Source: Weissella ceti (GTDB lineage Bacteria; Bacillota; Bacilli; Lactobacillales; Lactobacillaceae). From it: a stretch of 64,000 bases of DNA. Below, piece by piece: positions 9,371 through 18,387 of this stretch. The position numbers and the translations under genes are program-made. The DNA is taken from the NCBI RefSeq assembly GCF_018394055.1, contig NZ_CP074441.1, positions 1,178,001-1,242,000 on the forward strand, written 5' to 3'. The first letter of the stretch is position 1; each line of letters starts with the position of its first letter. The notes beneath the pieces are model-generated. The model ran no database searches and was not told where the DNA came from. It saw only the letters and a list, made by a program, of their open reading frames with translations.

Positions 9371-10570
9371 TTATTTCCCGTTAGTTAAGTTAGCTAAGAA
9401 ACTTTCACCGGCTGGTCCACCGGTAACATTAAAGTTTTCTAGAATGGTTTGTCCTAAGTCAGCAAATGAATGCCTCACACCTAAGTCATGACCAGTGCCC
9501 ATACTTGGTGAGTACGCCAACAATGGCACTTGCTCACGTGTATGGTCCGTTCCCTTAAAGCCAGGATCATTCCCATGATCGGCTGTTAGGAGTAGTAAAT
9601 CATCCGGCTTCATGTTAGCCATCACATCACCTAGGCGGGCATCAAAGGCCATTAAGGCTTCTCCCATGCCTTGTGGATCACGGCGGTGCCCATACATCGC
9701 ATCAAAATCAACTAAATTCGCAAATGCGAAGCCAGTGAAATCAGTCGCAATCCATTTATCAACTTGGTCCATCCCATCCATGTTTGATTCAGTATGCACA
9801 CCTTCACTAATTCCTTCACCAGAGAAAATGTCATTGACCTTACCAATTCCAATCACCTTGATCCCAGCATCAGACAAACGATTTAAATCAGTTGTCCCAT
9901 TTGGCTTCAATGTAAAGTCATGACGGTTAGATGTACGTTTGAAACTTGTGCTATCTTCTCCAATAAATGGACGCGCAATAATACGCCCAATCATATTAGG
10001 TGCATCATTAACTAACGTACGTGCATATTCACAAATGCGGTACAACTCTTCTAACGGAACTACATCTTCATGCGCTGCAATCTGTAAGACTGAGTCGCCA
10101 GATGTATAAATAATGAGCGCGCCTTCATTCACAGCTTGTTGGCCGTAATCACGGATAACATCTGTTCCGGAGTAAGGCTTATTAACTAATAATGGTCGGC
10201 CTGAGAATTCAGCTAGCTTATCCATGATTTCTGTGGGGAAACCATTTGGATAAGTTGCTAATTCTGTTTTGACTGGTAGTCCCATCATTTCCCAATGACC
10301 GTCCATACTATCTTTACCAGCCGACGTTTCTTGCATCACGCCATAGTCCCCAATAGGGTGCCTAATTGGTTCAACGCCCAAGATAGGCGTTTCGCGTGCA
10401 ATGTTACCTAAGCCAATTTTTTGTAGGTTTGGTAACTTTAATTTTCCTTGGAAATGCGCTCCCACATGTCCAAGGGTATCTGATCCGACATCCCCATAGT
10501 TTGCTGCGTCTGGTGCTTCACCAATGCCAACTGAGTCTAATACAATACTAAAAATACGCTTATAAGCCAT
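9371..10570 (-). CDS. deoB: Phosphopentomutase
   Basis: 399 residues from the ATG at 10570, chosen because GGGAGA lies 6 bp upstream and the protein then begins [21 protein letters not shown], the usual DeoB start with its metal-binding Asp. [13 protein letters not shown] holds the phosphorylated Thr, and [12 protein letters not shown] and [11 protein letters not shown] hold C-terminal metal ligands of the alkaline-phosphatase fold. It converts (deoxy)ribose-1-phosphate to the 5-phosphate, linking the phosphorylases to DeoC. A cre-like palindrome overlaps its upstream region, and a terminator lies between deoC and this gene. Confidence 0.95.
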   Translation of the reverse strand: MAYKRIFSIVLDSVGIGEAPDAANYGDVGSDTLGHVGAHFQGKLKLPNLQKIGLGNIARETPILGVEPIRHPIGDYGVMQETSAGKDSMDGHWEMMGLPVKTELATYPNGFPTEIMDKLAEFSGRPLLVNKPYSGTDVIRDYGQQAVNEGALIIYTSGDSVLQIAAHEDVVPLEELYRICEYARTLVNDAPNMIGRIIARPFIGEDSTSFKRTSNRHDFTLKPNGTTDLNRLSDAGIKVIGIGKVNDIFSGEGISEGVHTESNMDGMDQVDKWIATDFTGFAFANLVDFDAMYGHRRDPQGMGEALMAFDARLGDVMANMKPDDLLLLTADHGNDPGFKGTDHTREQVPLLAYSPSMGTGHDLGVRHSFADLGQTILENFNVTGGPAGESFLANLTNGK

Positions 10571-10585
10571 CGTCACTCTCCCTTT

Positions 10586-10601
10586 AAGTAAACGTTTACA
10601 T
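10586..10601. promoter_or_regulatory. cre-like site upstream of deoB
   Basis: Palindromic core GTAAACGTTTAC; one mismatch to the CcpA consensus WTGNAARCGNWWWCAW. It lies just downstream (minus strand) of a TTGACA at 10607-10612, so an internal deoB promoter under CcpA control is possible, although no good -10 box is seen. Confidence 0.6.
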
Positions 10602-10614
10602 ATAATTGTCAAAG

Positions 10615-10642
10615 AAAAGGTAGGGTCAGCCCCTACCTTTTT
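10615..10642 (-). terminator. Hairpin terminator or attenuator between deoC and deoB
   Basis: Stem GGTAGGG/CCCTACC with flanking A and T runs, 34 bp after the deoC stop. It may limit read-through into deoB or act in both directions. Confidence 0.7.
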
Positions 10643-10675
10643 GTTCCCTTATTTAGTTCTCATGCTGACTAATTT

Positions 10676-11359
10676 TTAGTAGTCACCTGCGTATTCTTCT
10701 TCATTCATGATCGCAACTGACGCACTAACGCCCAAACGGCTTGCGCCTGCTTCAATCATCGCTAAGGCTTCTTCACGTGAGTGAATACCACCGGATGCTT
10801 TAACGCCTAAATCTGGTCCAACTGTTGCACGCATAATGCGTACGTCTTCAACCTTAGCACCACCAGTTGAGAATCCTGTTGATGTTTTAACGAAGTCTGC
10901 ACCACCATCTACCGTCGCTTGGCTAGCAAGAATAATCTCTTCATGTGTTAGTAAAGCTGTTTCGATAATCACCTTCAAAATTGCACCACGTTGATGCGCT
11001 GCTTCAGCTAATTGATGAATTTCATCTGTCACCATTGCAACGTTACCCGCCTTTAGTTCACCAACATTGATGACCATATCAACTTCTGTCGCACCATTTT
11101 CGATGGCATCTACTGTTTCCGCGACCTTAATCGCTGTTGTATTGGCACCCAAAGGGAATCCAATTACCGTACATGTGGCAACGTTTGTGCCCTTCAAAGC
11201 ATCAGATACCGTTGAAACCCAGTATGGGTTAATACACACTGACGCAAAATCGTATTGCTTGGCTTCCGCAACAATTTGCATCACTTGTTCCTTAGTTGCA
11301 TTGGCCTTCAATAGGGTGTGGTCCATTGTCTTGGCCAATTCTTGTAGTGTCATCGTCAT
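10676..11359 (-). CDS. deoC: Deoxyribose-phosphate aldolase
   Basis: 227 residues. The Schiff-base lysine is K158 in DFVKTSTGF, with the second active-site lysine K187 in [13 protein letters not shown]-barrel enzyme that splits 2-deoxyribose-5-phosphate to glyceraldehyde-3-phosphate and acetaldehyde, the last step of deoxynucleoside catabolism. AAGGAGAT lies 6 bp before the ATG. First gene of the operon, behind a strong promoter and a perfect cre at 11467-11482. Confidence 0.95.
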   Translation of the reverse strand: MTMTLQELAKTMDHTLLKANATKEQVMQIVAEAKQYDFASVCINPYWVSTVSDALKGTNVATCTVIGFPLGANTTAIKVAETVDAIENGATEVDMVINVGELKAGNVAMVTDEIHQLAEAAHQRGAILKVIIETALLTHEEIILASQATVDGGADFVKTSTGFSTGGAKVEDVRIMRATVGPDLGVKASGGIHSREEALAMIEAGASRLGVSASVAIMNEEEYAGDY

Positions 11360-11466
11360 AACGTGATCTCCTTATAATGTAAGAAATAAAAGTGTCTATG
11401 AGATTGCCCTAGCTCTCATGATTAACGACAGTCTCCACGCCACACCACTGCCACCCGCTGCGTTTT

Positions 11467-11482
11467 TTGCAAACGCTTACAA
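11467..11482. promoter_or_regulatory. cre site (CcpA) of the deo operon
   Basis: All 16 positions match WTGNAARCGNWWWCAW. The site overlaps the expected transcription start of the deoC promoter (11488-11516), the classic position for catabolite repression. Confidence 0.88.
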
Positions 11483-11487
11483 AAGTA

Positions 11488-11516
11488 AGTTTAACTGCCG
11501 TAGCCAGGATTGTCAA
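11488..11516 (-). promoter_or_regulatory. Promoter of deoC
   Basis: On the minus strand: TTGACA (11511-11516), 17-bp spacer, TAAACT (11488-11493). The transcript would have a ~120-base leader before deoC. Confidence 0.82.
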
Positions 11517-11770
11517 TTAAAAGGTATTTTGTGAAACGTTTTAACACAAAAGGTGGCTTGGTCCCCTCATATAAAGCGGTACGGACCAGTTTTGATTTTG
11601 TGAAACAACCAAAATTTTTTTGATAAAATTCAGCGGATTGGTCTATACATGTCACTTTATTTGCATAAGTGACACTGTGCCATTTTAAACCAGTTCCTTA
11701 AAAAGAACTGGTATACCTTTGGTATACATATGCCATTCAAAAAACCTATAAATAAGGCTTTCCTTTTAGT
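11517..11770 (+). promoter_or_regulatory. Operator-rich upstream region of the PTS/mupG operon
   Basis: Several inverted repeats are stacked here: TGGTCC/GGACCA (11559-11564 and 11583-11588), GTCACTT/AAGTGAC (11651-11657 and 11667-11673), ACCAGTTC/GAACTGGT (11689-11696 and 11705-11712) and GTATACC-TTT-GGTATAC (11711-11727). The recurring GGT(C)TATAC half-sites resemble operators of HutC/GntR-type sugar regulators such as NagR. A possible promoter is TTGATA (11620-11625), 18 bp, TATACA (11644-11649). No regulator gene lies in the operon itself. Confidence 0.5.
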
Positions 11771-11786
11771 TTGAAAACGGTTACAT
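11771..11786. promoter_or_regulatory. cre site (CcpA) of the PTS/mupG operon
   Basis: All 16 positions match WTGNAARCGNWWWCAW, about 70 bp before the IIC start codon. Confidence 0.87.
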
Positions 11787-11854
11787 TATGTGTGTAAGGA
11801 AGTTGTAGTATATGTTTATTTCTTAAATTCATTGTTTTTTCGGAGGAAACAGTT

Positions 11855-13156
11855 ATGAATGATAAAGTTACACAGTTTTTAGAAAAGTATTTACAGCCGG
11901 TCGGGGTTAAACTTGCCGCTAACAAGCCGCTTAACGCTATCCGTGATGGAATCGCACTAAGTATGCCACTTGTTATTGTTGGTTCAATGGCTTTGTTGAT
12001 TGCCAACGGATTCTCAATCGACCCATTTAAGATGTGGTTGATGGACAACGGTATCTTTGATTGGTTGGTAAAGATCGTTAATTCAAGTTTCGGTTTGATT
12101 GGTTTGGTTGCTTCATTTGGAATCGCCTACCGTTACGCTGAATCACACGGTAGTGATGCCCTATCAGCCGGTGTCCTATCTCTTGCAAGTTTCTTCTTAA
12201 TCACCCCAGACTTGATGGGTGGGCCTGAAGGTTTGCAAACTGGAATTGCTTACAGCTTCTTGGGAGCTGGTGGTTTGTTCGCCGCAATTCTAGTGGCCTT
12301 GATCAGTACAGCCATCTTCAATTGGTTCGTTAAGAACAACATTCGAATTAAGATGCCTGACGGTGTGCCACCTGCAGTATCAAATTCATTCGCTGCCTTG
12401 ATTCCTGGCTTCGTAATCCTTGTCTTCTGGGGACTTGTTTACGCCGGAATGGCCGTCACACCATTTGAAAACATTCACCAAGTTCTACAAGTTTTGCTAG
12501 GACAACCATTGAGCGCCTTTGGTGGTTCATTGACTGGTGCGATTGTTGTGACAATTTTGACTTCTCTTCTATGGTTCATTGGTATCCACGGTGGTAACAT
12601 CACTGGTGCTGTTATGAGCCCAATCTGGTTGGCATTGATGGCTGAAAACTTGAGTGCTTACCAAGCTGATCCAAATGCCGTTATGCCACACATCGTGACA
12701 CAACCATTTATGGACTTCTTCGTCTACCTAGGTGGTGGAGGTGCAACCCTTGGACTAGTTTTGGCCATGTGGATTGTTGCTAAGTCTAAGCGTTACAAGA
12801 CCCTTGAAAAGTTGATCACACCTCCTGGTATGTTCAACATTAACGAACCTACAATGTTCGGTGTCCCTGTTGTTTTGAACGTTAGCTTGATTATTCCATT
12901 CGTTATGGTGCCAGTTATTAACGCCATCATCACTTACACAGCGATGGCAACTGGACTTGTCCACGCAACTGTCGGAGTTGTTGTTCCTTGGGTTACACCA
13001 CCAATCATCTCAGGATTCTTGGCTACAGGTTCACACATCTCTGGTGCCCTACTACAAATTGTCTTGATCGTAATCGACGTTGCCCTATACATTCCATTCA
13101 TGCGTAATGTTGACCGCATGGAATACAAGAAGGAATTGGCAACAGTTGAAAACTAA
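11855..13156 (+). CDS. PTS lactose/cellobiose-family EIIC permease
   Basis: 433 residues, about ten membrane segments. The family motifs GIHGGNITGAVMSPIW (middle) and FNINEPTMFGVPVV (C-terminal third) are present, as in CelB/LicC/ChbC; the NEP motif contributes to sugar binding. It imports a disaccharide or glucoside with phosphorylation by the IIB and IIA proteins encoded downstream. GGAGG lies before the ATG. Pairing with MupG suggests a MurNAc- or GlcNAc-containing substrate rather than cellobiose; this is inference. Confidence 0.9.
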   Translation: MNDKVTQFLEKYLQPVGVKLAANKPLNAIRDGIALSMPLVIVGSMALLIANGFSIDPFKMWLMDNGIFDWLVKIVNSSFGLIGLVASFGIAYRYAESHGSDALSAGVLSLASFFLITPDLMGGPEGLQTGIAYSFLGAGGLFAAILVALISTAIFNWFVKNNIRIKMPDGVPPAVSNSFAALIPGFVILVFWGLVYAGMAVTPFENIHQVLQVLLGQPLSAFGGSLTGAIVVTILTSLLWFIGIHGGNITGAVMSPIWLALMAENLSAYQADPNAVMPHIVTQPFMDFFVYLGGGGATLGLVLAMWIVAKSKRYKTLEKLITPPGMFNINEPTMFGVPVVLNVSLIIPFVMVPVINAIITYTAMATGLVHATVGVVVPWVTPPIISGFLATGSHISGALLQIVLIVIDVALYIPFMRNVDRMEYKKELATVEN

Positions 13157-13180
13157 TTTAGATATACAGGAGGTTAACAG

Positions 13181-14269
13181 ATGCATGAATTAGGTGTTTC
13201 AATCTATCCATCGCAATCTTCATTTGAAGACATGCGAGACTATTTAGACACAGCTAGTCGCTTAGGCTACACACGTATCTTTACCTCACTATTAGAAGTG
13301 ACGGGTGATACAGCAGAAGTCGTGTCTAAGTTTAAGAACATTATCCAACATGGTAATAGCCTGAATATGGCCACAACCATTGATATCAACCCTAACTTGT
13401 TTAAGCAATTGGGGATTACGTACGACGATCTAAGTTTCTTCAATGATTTGGGAGCGGCCTCTATCCGACTTGATGAAGGATTCACTGGCTATGAAGAAGC
13501 GAAGATGACGTACAATCCTTACAACATTAAAATTGAAACAAATATCTCACGTGGCCAACACTACATTGATATGGTTTGGGACTTCGGTCCTAACCCACGT
13601 AACTTGATTGGTTCACACAATTTCTACCCCCAAGTTCGTACTGGTTTAGAACAAGGTTACTTCGTTGATACAACTAAGCGTTATAAACAATACAATCTAG
13701 AAACATCTGCCTTCATCGATGGTGATACAGGAAAGCTTGGGCCTTGGCCATTGGCTGACAAGATGGTTTCTATGGAAGCACAACGTCAAATGTCATCAAC
13801 GAGCCAGGTTCAACTGCTTAAGCAATTGAATGTGATCGACAATTTGTTTATCTCAAGTTCATTACTTGAAGCTAGCGAACTAGAAACGATCCGTGATGCT
13901 TATCTAACCCCCTACCCGGTTCTAGAAGTCGAGTTATCAGATAGTATTTCAGATTTGGAAAAGAAGATTGTGACTGAAGAAATTCACCTATACCGTGGTG
14001 ACTTCTCTGGTTACATGATTCGATCATCTCAACCACGCGTTAAATACGCGAAGGAATCTGTCCCTGCGCACAACTTGAACGATATTCAAGTCGGTGACAT
14101 CGTCATTGGAAATGATTCATTTGGTCAATATAAGGGCGAACTACAAGTCGCGCTTAAGCCTTGGACAAATGACGGCCACTACAATGTCGTTGGACATGTA
14201 AAAACATCAAATGTACCTGTGCTTGAAAGTATCAAGCCATGGCAAACATTCACTCTAACCCAACAATAA
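13181..14269 (+). CDS. mupG: MupG-family (DUF871) TIM-barrel protein, putative 6-phospho-N-acetylmuramidase
   Basis: 362 residues, the full family size: an N-terminal TIM barrel opening with LGVSIYPSQSSFED and GYTRIFTSLLE, then SIRLDEGF, and a C-terminal cyclophilin-like domain from about residue 240 (HLYRGDFSGYMIRSSQPR). MupG of Bacillus and Staphylococcus cleaves MurNAc-6-phosphate-GlcNAc after PTS import of cell-wall disaccharides. Here the gene lies inside a lactose/cellobiose-type PTS operon between IIC and IIB, so it very likely hydrolyses the imported phospho-disaccharide. No murQ or nagA/nagB genes are adjacent. AGGAGG lies 8 bp before the ATG. Confidence 0.85.
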   Translation: MHELGVSIYPSQSSFEDMRDYLDTASRLGYTRIFTSLLEVTGDTAEVVSKFKNIIQHGNSLNMATTIDINPNLFKQLGITYDDLSFFNDLGAASIRLDEGFTGYEEAKMTYNPYNIKIETNISRGQHYIDMVWDFGPNPRNLIGSHNFYPQVRTGLEQGYFVDTTKRYKQYNLETSAFIDGDTGKLGPWPLADKMVSMEAQRQMSSTSQVQLLKQLNVIDNLFISSSLLEASELETIRDAYLTPYPVLEVELSDSISDLEKKIVTEEIHLYRGDFSGYMIRSSQPRVKYAKESVPAHNLNDIQVGDIVIGNDSFGQYKGELQVALKPWTNDGHYNVVGHVKTSNVPVLESIKPWQTFTLTQQ

Positions 14270-14282
14270 AGGAGGCCTTATC

Positions 14283-14606
14283 ATGGCTGAAAAAGTAATT
14301 ATGCTAGCTTGTGCTGCTGGAATGTCTACATCACTAATGGTTCAAAAGATCCAAGAAGCTGCGGCTAAGGATGGTAAGGAATACGACGTCTTTGCTAAGT
14401 CTACTGCTGACGTAGAATCACAATTGAACTCAGATAAGATTCCTGACGTTGTCTTGCTTGGCCCTCAAGTTTCATACTTGAAGGATGACATCAAGGCTAA
14501 GACAGATGCTAAGGGGATTCCAATGGACGTTATGAACATGATGGACTACGGAATGATGAACGGTGAAAAGATTTTGAAGTTCGCCGAAGATTTGATGGAG
14601 GACTAA
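14283..14606 (+). CDS. PTS lactose/cellobiose-family EIIB
   Basis: 107 residues, one IIB domain. The phospho-accepting cysteine is C10 in VIMLACAAGMSTSLM. It takes phosphate from IIA and passes it to the sugar in IIC. It starts 14 bp after mupG behind AAAGGAGG and is part of the same transcript. Confidence 0.93.
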   Translation: MAEKVIMLACAAGMSTSLMVQKIQEAAAKDGKEYDVFAKSTADVESQLNSDKIPDVVLLGPQVSYLKDDIKAKTDAKGIPMDVMNMMDYGMMNGEKILKFAEDLMED

Positions 14607-14609
14607 GCC

Positions 14610-14921
14610 ATGGATGAACAATACATGCAAGTTGTGATGGGAATCATCATGCACGCTGGTAACTCAAAGGGTTTGGCTCACGAGGCTTTGGCTGCGGCTA
14701 AGACTGGTGATTTCGAAGCTGCGCATGATTTCATGTCAAAGGCTGACAGTGCCCTATCAGAAGCACACAATGTACAAACTGACATGCTAACTAAAGAAGC
14801 ACAAGGTGAACACACTGAAGTGAACCTATACATGGTTCACGCTCAAGATCACTTGATGAACGCAATCACTTATAAAGACCTTGTTAAGGAGTTCATCGAA
14901 CTCTACGAAACAAAGGTATAA
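14610..14921 (+). CDS. PTS lactose/cellobiose-family EIIA
   Basis: 103 residues, all-helical IIA of the lactose type. The active-site histidine is H77 in LYMVHAQDHLM and D80 is the expected metal ligand of the trimer. It accepts phosphate from HPr. It starts 4 bp after the IIB stop and ends the operon before the terminator at 14931-14969. Confidence 0.93.
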   Translation: MDEQYMQVVMGIIMHAGNSKGLAHEALAAAKTGDFEAAHDFMSKADSALSEAHNVQTDMLTKEAQGEHTEVNLYMVHAQDHLMNAITYKDLVKEFIELYETKV

Positions 14922-14930
14922 AACTAAAAT

Positions 14931-14969
14931 AAGCCCCACACAAAACTCTCTCCTTTGTGTGGGGCTTTT
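14931..14969 (+). terminator. Terminator of the PTS/mupG operon
   Basis: 14-bp perfect stem (14931-14944 with 14954-14967) rich in GC, followed by T residues. Confidence 0.93.
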
Positions 14970-14997
14970 AGTATGTATTTAAATAAACACCCGTGAA

Positions 14998-15258
14998 TCA
15001 ATTACTGTTCATTCGGTATGAGATAACAATAAACACACTCCCTAAGATGACTAATAGGCCAATGAATACAACATCTGGTGGTGTAATAACGTAGCCCATT
15101 ACAATGTTGAAGGCTAGATATGCAACACCCACGATTAGACTAGCGTTTCCTTGCCATCGTAAGTTTTTTGCCTTATCTTTTGGCCAATACCTTTTATTAA
15201 TCTGTGCTGCAATAATCCCTACAAGGGCAATCAATATCGGTACAATTGGATTTAACAT
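14998..15258 (-). CDS. Small membrane protein of unknown function
   Basis: 86 residues with three hydrophobic segments (about 3-20, 40-58 and 64-80) and a basic loop KRYWPKDKAK after the first. GGGGAAG lies before the ATG, supporting translation. I do not recognise a family. It is an isolated gene facing the PTS operon terminator. Confidence 0.6.
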   Translation of the reverse strand: MLNPIVPILIALVGIIAAQINKRYWPKDKAKNLRWQGNASLIVGVAYLAFNIVMGYVITPPDVVFIGLLVILGSVFIVISYRMNSN

Positions 15259-15430
15259 GGCTATACTTCCCCTCTTATGTGACTCTTCATGTCACAACCA
15301 TATGATAGATTGTCTCAAGTATATCGAAATATATAAAACACGCATGAAACTTTACAACTTATTAAAACACAAGTATATTAAAATTAACAATATTCAAAGA
15401 CATTCTACTTTTTAAAAGGAGATACATATT

Positions 15431-15808
15431 ATGAAAAAAACAACACTTAGTTCAATCACTAGCGGACTTGGTGTCTTAATTGCCATTAATTTATTTCAAT
15501 TCCTAGATGATAAATTTTCAGACACAGTCCAATGGACAATCGTTTTCTTTGTATTATTAATCATAAATTATGTGCCTACTTTGTTCATCAAGACAATTGA
15601 TGATTCCGAAAAACAAAAAGCCTTTAGAAAAAATCATCCAACAATCCTCTTCTTATTTATTGCACTCTTTGTTTTCTTTGGCCTATTTACAATGTTTACG
15701 ATTGTATCTACTGGCTCAATTAACAACGGTATCTTTAATTTGGCATCTGGAATTGCTGCACTAGGTCTTTCAGGTTACGAATCATACAAAATTATTGCAA
15801 AGAAATAA
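15431..15808 (+). CDS. Small membrane protein of unknown function
   Basis: 125 residues with four hydrophobic segments and a charged loop (about 56-72) in the middle. It has a textbook ribosome site (AAAAGGAG) 8 bp before the ATG and its own terminator, so it is a real gene, but no family is recognised. Confidence 0.65.
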   Translation: MKKTTLSSITSGLGVLIAINLFQFLDDKFSDTVQWTIVFFVLLIINYVPTLFIKTIDDSEKQKAFRKNHPTILFLFIALFVFFGLFTMFTIVSTGSINNGIFNLASGIAALGLSGYESYKIIAKK

Positions 15809-15841
15809 AACCCACCAAAGCTCACGCTTTAGTGGGTTTTT
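15807..15841 (+). terminator. Terminator of the 125-residue membrane protein gene
   Basis: Stem AAAACCCAC/GTGGGTTTTT with an inner AAGC/GCTT pairing; it overlaps the stop codon. Confidence 0.88.
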
Positions 15842-16002
15842 GTCTGTTTATAATTCTTAAATAGGGAACTCAGTGTATCCCTCATGCAAACTTCTTGAGT
15901 TAAGCGTTACTATTATCGTGAATTACTAACCAATACAAAAACGACCACTCAGTTAATACTAAGTAGCCGCATTTTAACGTCCTCTAACGCATTAATTTAC
16001 TT

Positions 16003-18246
16003 TTATAGGTATTTACCAGTCACAGAATTAGGATCCGTTACAGAACCTTCTGGTGTCCCTGTATAGATGATTTGCCCACCAGCCTTACCCCCAGTTGGTC
16101 CCATATCAATCATCCAATCTGCTTGACGAATCACATCAACATTGTGTTCGATAATAACGACCGTATTTCCGTTATCAACTAAGCGGTTTAGGATTTCAAG
16201 AATCAAACTAATGTCTGACATGTGTAGTCCGGTAGTTGGTTCGTCCAGAACATAGATACCGTTCTTTCCAGATAGTTCCTTAGCCAACTTCAAACGTTGG
16301 GCTTCACCACCTGATAGTGTATCTAACCCTTGACCAAGACTTAGATAACCCAGTCCTACATCAACTAATTGTTGGATTTTCTTCAAGATTGGCTTTGCTT
16401 CAAAGTAGTCCAACGCAGATTCGACGGTCATATCCATCACTTCCACAATGTTCTTATTTTTGTACGTGTATTGTAGAACGAAGTCTTCAAAACGTGTGCC
16501 ATGACAACGTGGACATTCAATATCATTTTGGTCCATGTATGACATGTTTAGTTGCAGCTTTCCAGTTCCATTACATTCCGTACATGCACCCTTTGAGTTG
16601 TAGCTGAAGTAACCATTATCGACATCATTTTCTGTCGCAAACAATTTACGAATTGGTGTCATCAAATCCATGTATGTCGCTGGGTTTGAGCGACTATTTG
16701 TATGAATTGACTTTTGATCAATGTAAATTGCCTCAGGATGTTCTTGTAAGAAGACTCCTTGAATCAATGAACTCTTTCCCGAACCAGCTACTCCTGTCAA
16801 AACAGTCAGAACATGTTCTGGTAGTTCCAAGGCTACATCCTTCAAATTGTGTAAATGACTTGTCTTCGTCTTGATTGTTGTGGTGATAGCACGTGGCTTT
16901 TCCTTGAATGGCATGGCGTTATCTAGGAAACGTCCAGTCAATGTATCTGACTTTAGTAACCCCGCGTAATCACCAGTGTACATCACGTTACCACCGTGCA
17001 CGCCTGCCTTAGGGCCAACGTCCACAATATAATCCGCAATCTTAATCACATCTGGGTCATGTTCGACGACCAAGACAGTATTACCATTATCACGAATTTG
17101 ACGCAGTAGTTCATTCAAACGATGCACGTCCTTAGGATGTAGTCCAGTACTCGGTTCATCAAAGATATACACCATGTCGGTCAAACTACTTGATAGATTC
17201 TTCATCATCTTGACACGTTGTGATTCACCACCTGAGAGTGAGCTTGTTTCACGCGTTAGATTCATGTAGCCAAGCCCAATATTAATCAAGTTATTGGCAC
17301 GGCCCAAGATACCATCAATAAGCCCCTTGGCTGTTTCAGGTACAGATAGTTTAGATAGTACTTCTACTAAGTCATCCAATTCCATATCTGTTAGATCAAA
17401 AATAGAATACCCATCAATCTTTGAACTTAGGACATCATCGTTGTAACGCGCACCATGACAATCAGGACATTCTTCAGCGATACTGAAGTCTTCCATAATC
17501 TTGGCTGATGTCTTTGTTTGTTCCTTGTCTGTCTTCACTTGTGTACGAATGAAGTGCGTTACAAAACCTTCGTACGTAACTTCTAGCTTTGACTTCTTGT
17601 AGGTGATTTCAACCCTAGTTGCCTCGCCATACAAGAATTGGTGCCACTCTTCATCAGTGTAATCTTCCAACGCTTTATCGTTATCAAAGAAACCTGATTC
17701 TGCGAACATACGCCATTGCATGCTATCTACCTTGTAACCAGGATAGATGAACGGCCCTTCATTCAATGACTTTGTCTTATCAAACGCAGCATCAATGTTT
17801 AGGGTGATAATTCGTCCCAAACCTTCACAGGTTAGACACATTCCCTGTGGATCATTGAATGAGAATTGGTTAGCGTAATCACCAATGTGGGGATGTCCGA
17901 CACGTGAAAACAAGATACGGAACAATGAATTAATGTCCGTTGTGGTCCCCATCGTTGAACGAGCATTCCCACCCATCGGCTTTTGATTAACGATGATTAC
18001 CGGTGAGATACCTGTAATATCGTCAATATCAGGCCGCTTATATTTTGGCAAAAATGTACGTACAATCCCCGTGTATGTTTCATTCATTTGACGTCCTGAT
18101 TCTTGAGCAATTGTATCGAAGACAATTGATGACTTCCCTGATCCTGAAACCCCAGTAAAAATAGAGATTTTATTCTTTGGAATTTCAAGGCTGATGTTCT
18201 TTAAGTTATTTTCTCGTGCATTCGTCAGTACAATTTTGTCTGGCAT
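16003..18246 (-). CDS. UvrA-like excinuclease ATPase, short form (drug-resistance type)
   Basis: 747 residues from the ATG at 18246 (upstream in-frame ATGs would add a non-homologous tail). It has two ABC ATPase halves: Walker A FTGVSGSGKSS and LTGVAGSGKSS, signatures SSLSGGESQRV and DTLSGGEAQRL, Walker B VYIFDEPSTGLH and IYVLDEPTTGLH. Zinc-finger pairs CLTCEGLG, CPDCHGAR, CTECNGTG and CPRCHGTR are present. Housekeeping UvrA is about 940 residues; this form lacks much of the UvrB-binding insertion, as in the UvrA2/DrrC-like class linked to tolerance of DNA-binding drugs. It is a stand-alone gene. Confidence 0.85.
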   Translation of the reverse strand: MPDKIVLTNARENNLKNISLEIPKNKISIFTGVSGSGKSSIVFDTIAQESGRQMNETYTGIVRTFLPKYKRPDIDDITGISPVIIVNQKPMGGNARSTMGTTTDINSLFRILFSRVGHPHIGDYANQFSFNDPQGMCLTCEGLGRIITLNIDAAFDKTKSLNEGPFIYPGYKVDSMQWRMFAESGFFDNDKALEDYTDEEWHQFLYGEATRVEITYKKSKLEVTYEGFVTHFIRTQVKTDKEQTKTSAKIMEDFSIAEECPDCHGARYNDDVLSSKIDGYSIFDLTDMELDDLVEVLSKLSVPETAKGLIDGILGRANNLINIGLGYMNLTRETSSLSGGESQRVKMMKNLSSSLTDMVYIFDEPSTGLHPKDVHRLNELLRQIRDNGNTVLVVEHDPDVIKIADYIVDVGPKAGVHGGNVMYTGDYAGLLKSDTLTGRFLDNAMPFKEKPRAITTTIKTKTSHLHNLKDVALELPEHVLTVLTGVAGSGKSSLIQGVFLQEHPEAIYIDQKSIHTNSRSNPATYMDLMTPIRKLFATENDVDNGYFSYNSKGACTECNGTGKLQLNMSYMDQNDIECPRCHGTRFEDFVLQYTYKNKNIVEVMDMTVESALDYFEAKPILKKIQQLVDVGLGYLSLGQGLDTLSGGEAQRLKLAKELSGKNGIYVLDEPTTGLHMSDISLILEILNRLVDNGNTVVIIEHNVDVIRQADWMIDMGPTGGKAGGQIIYTGTPEGSVTDPNSVTGKYL

Positions 18247-18347
18247 ATTCCCACCCATACCTTCATTTAATAACAACACTTACATTCTTAATTATACAGA
18301 ACACATATCAAAAGCACAGTGTCACTATTTCAAATGATTTTAAATAA

Positions 18348-18371
18348 AAAAAGACGCCCTAAGGCGCCTTT
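18348..18371 (-). terminator. Terminator of the heme-uptake operon
   Basis: GC-rich stem GGCGCC/GGGCGTC with a 3-base loop, followed on the minus strand by seven T, shortly after the ABC ATPase stop. Confidence 0.88.
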
Positions 18372-18387
18372 AATTTTGTTTATCTAA

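Noticed and set aside
11531-11547. AAACGTTTTAACAC stretch as a further cre site
   Set aside because: Several mismatches to the conserved TG and CA positions of the consensus.
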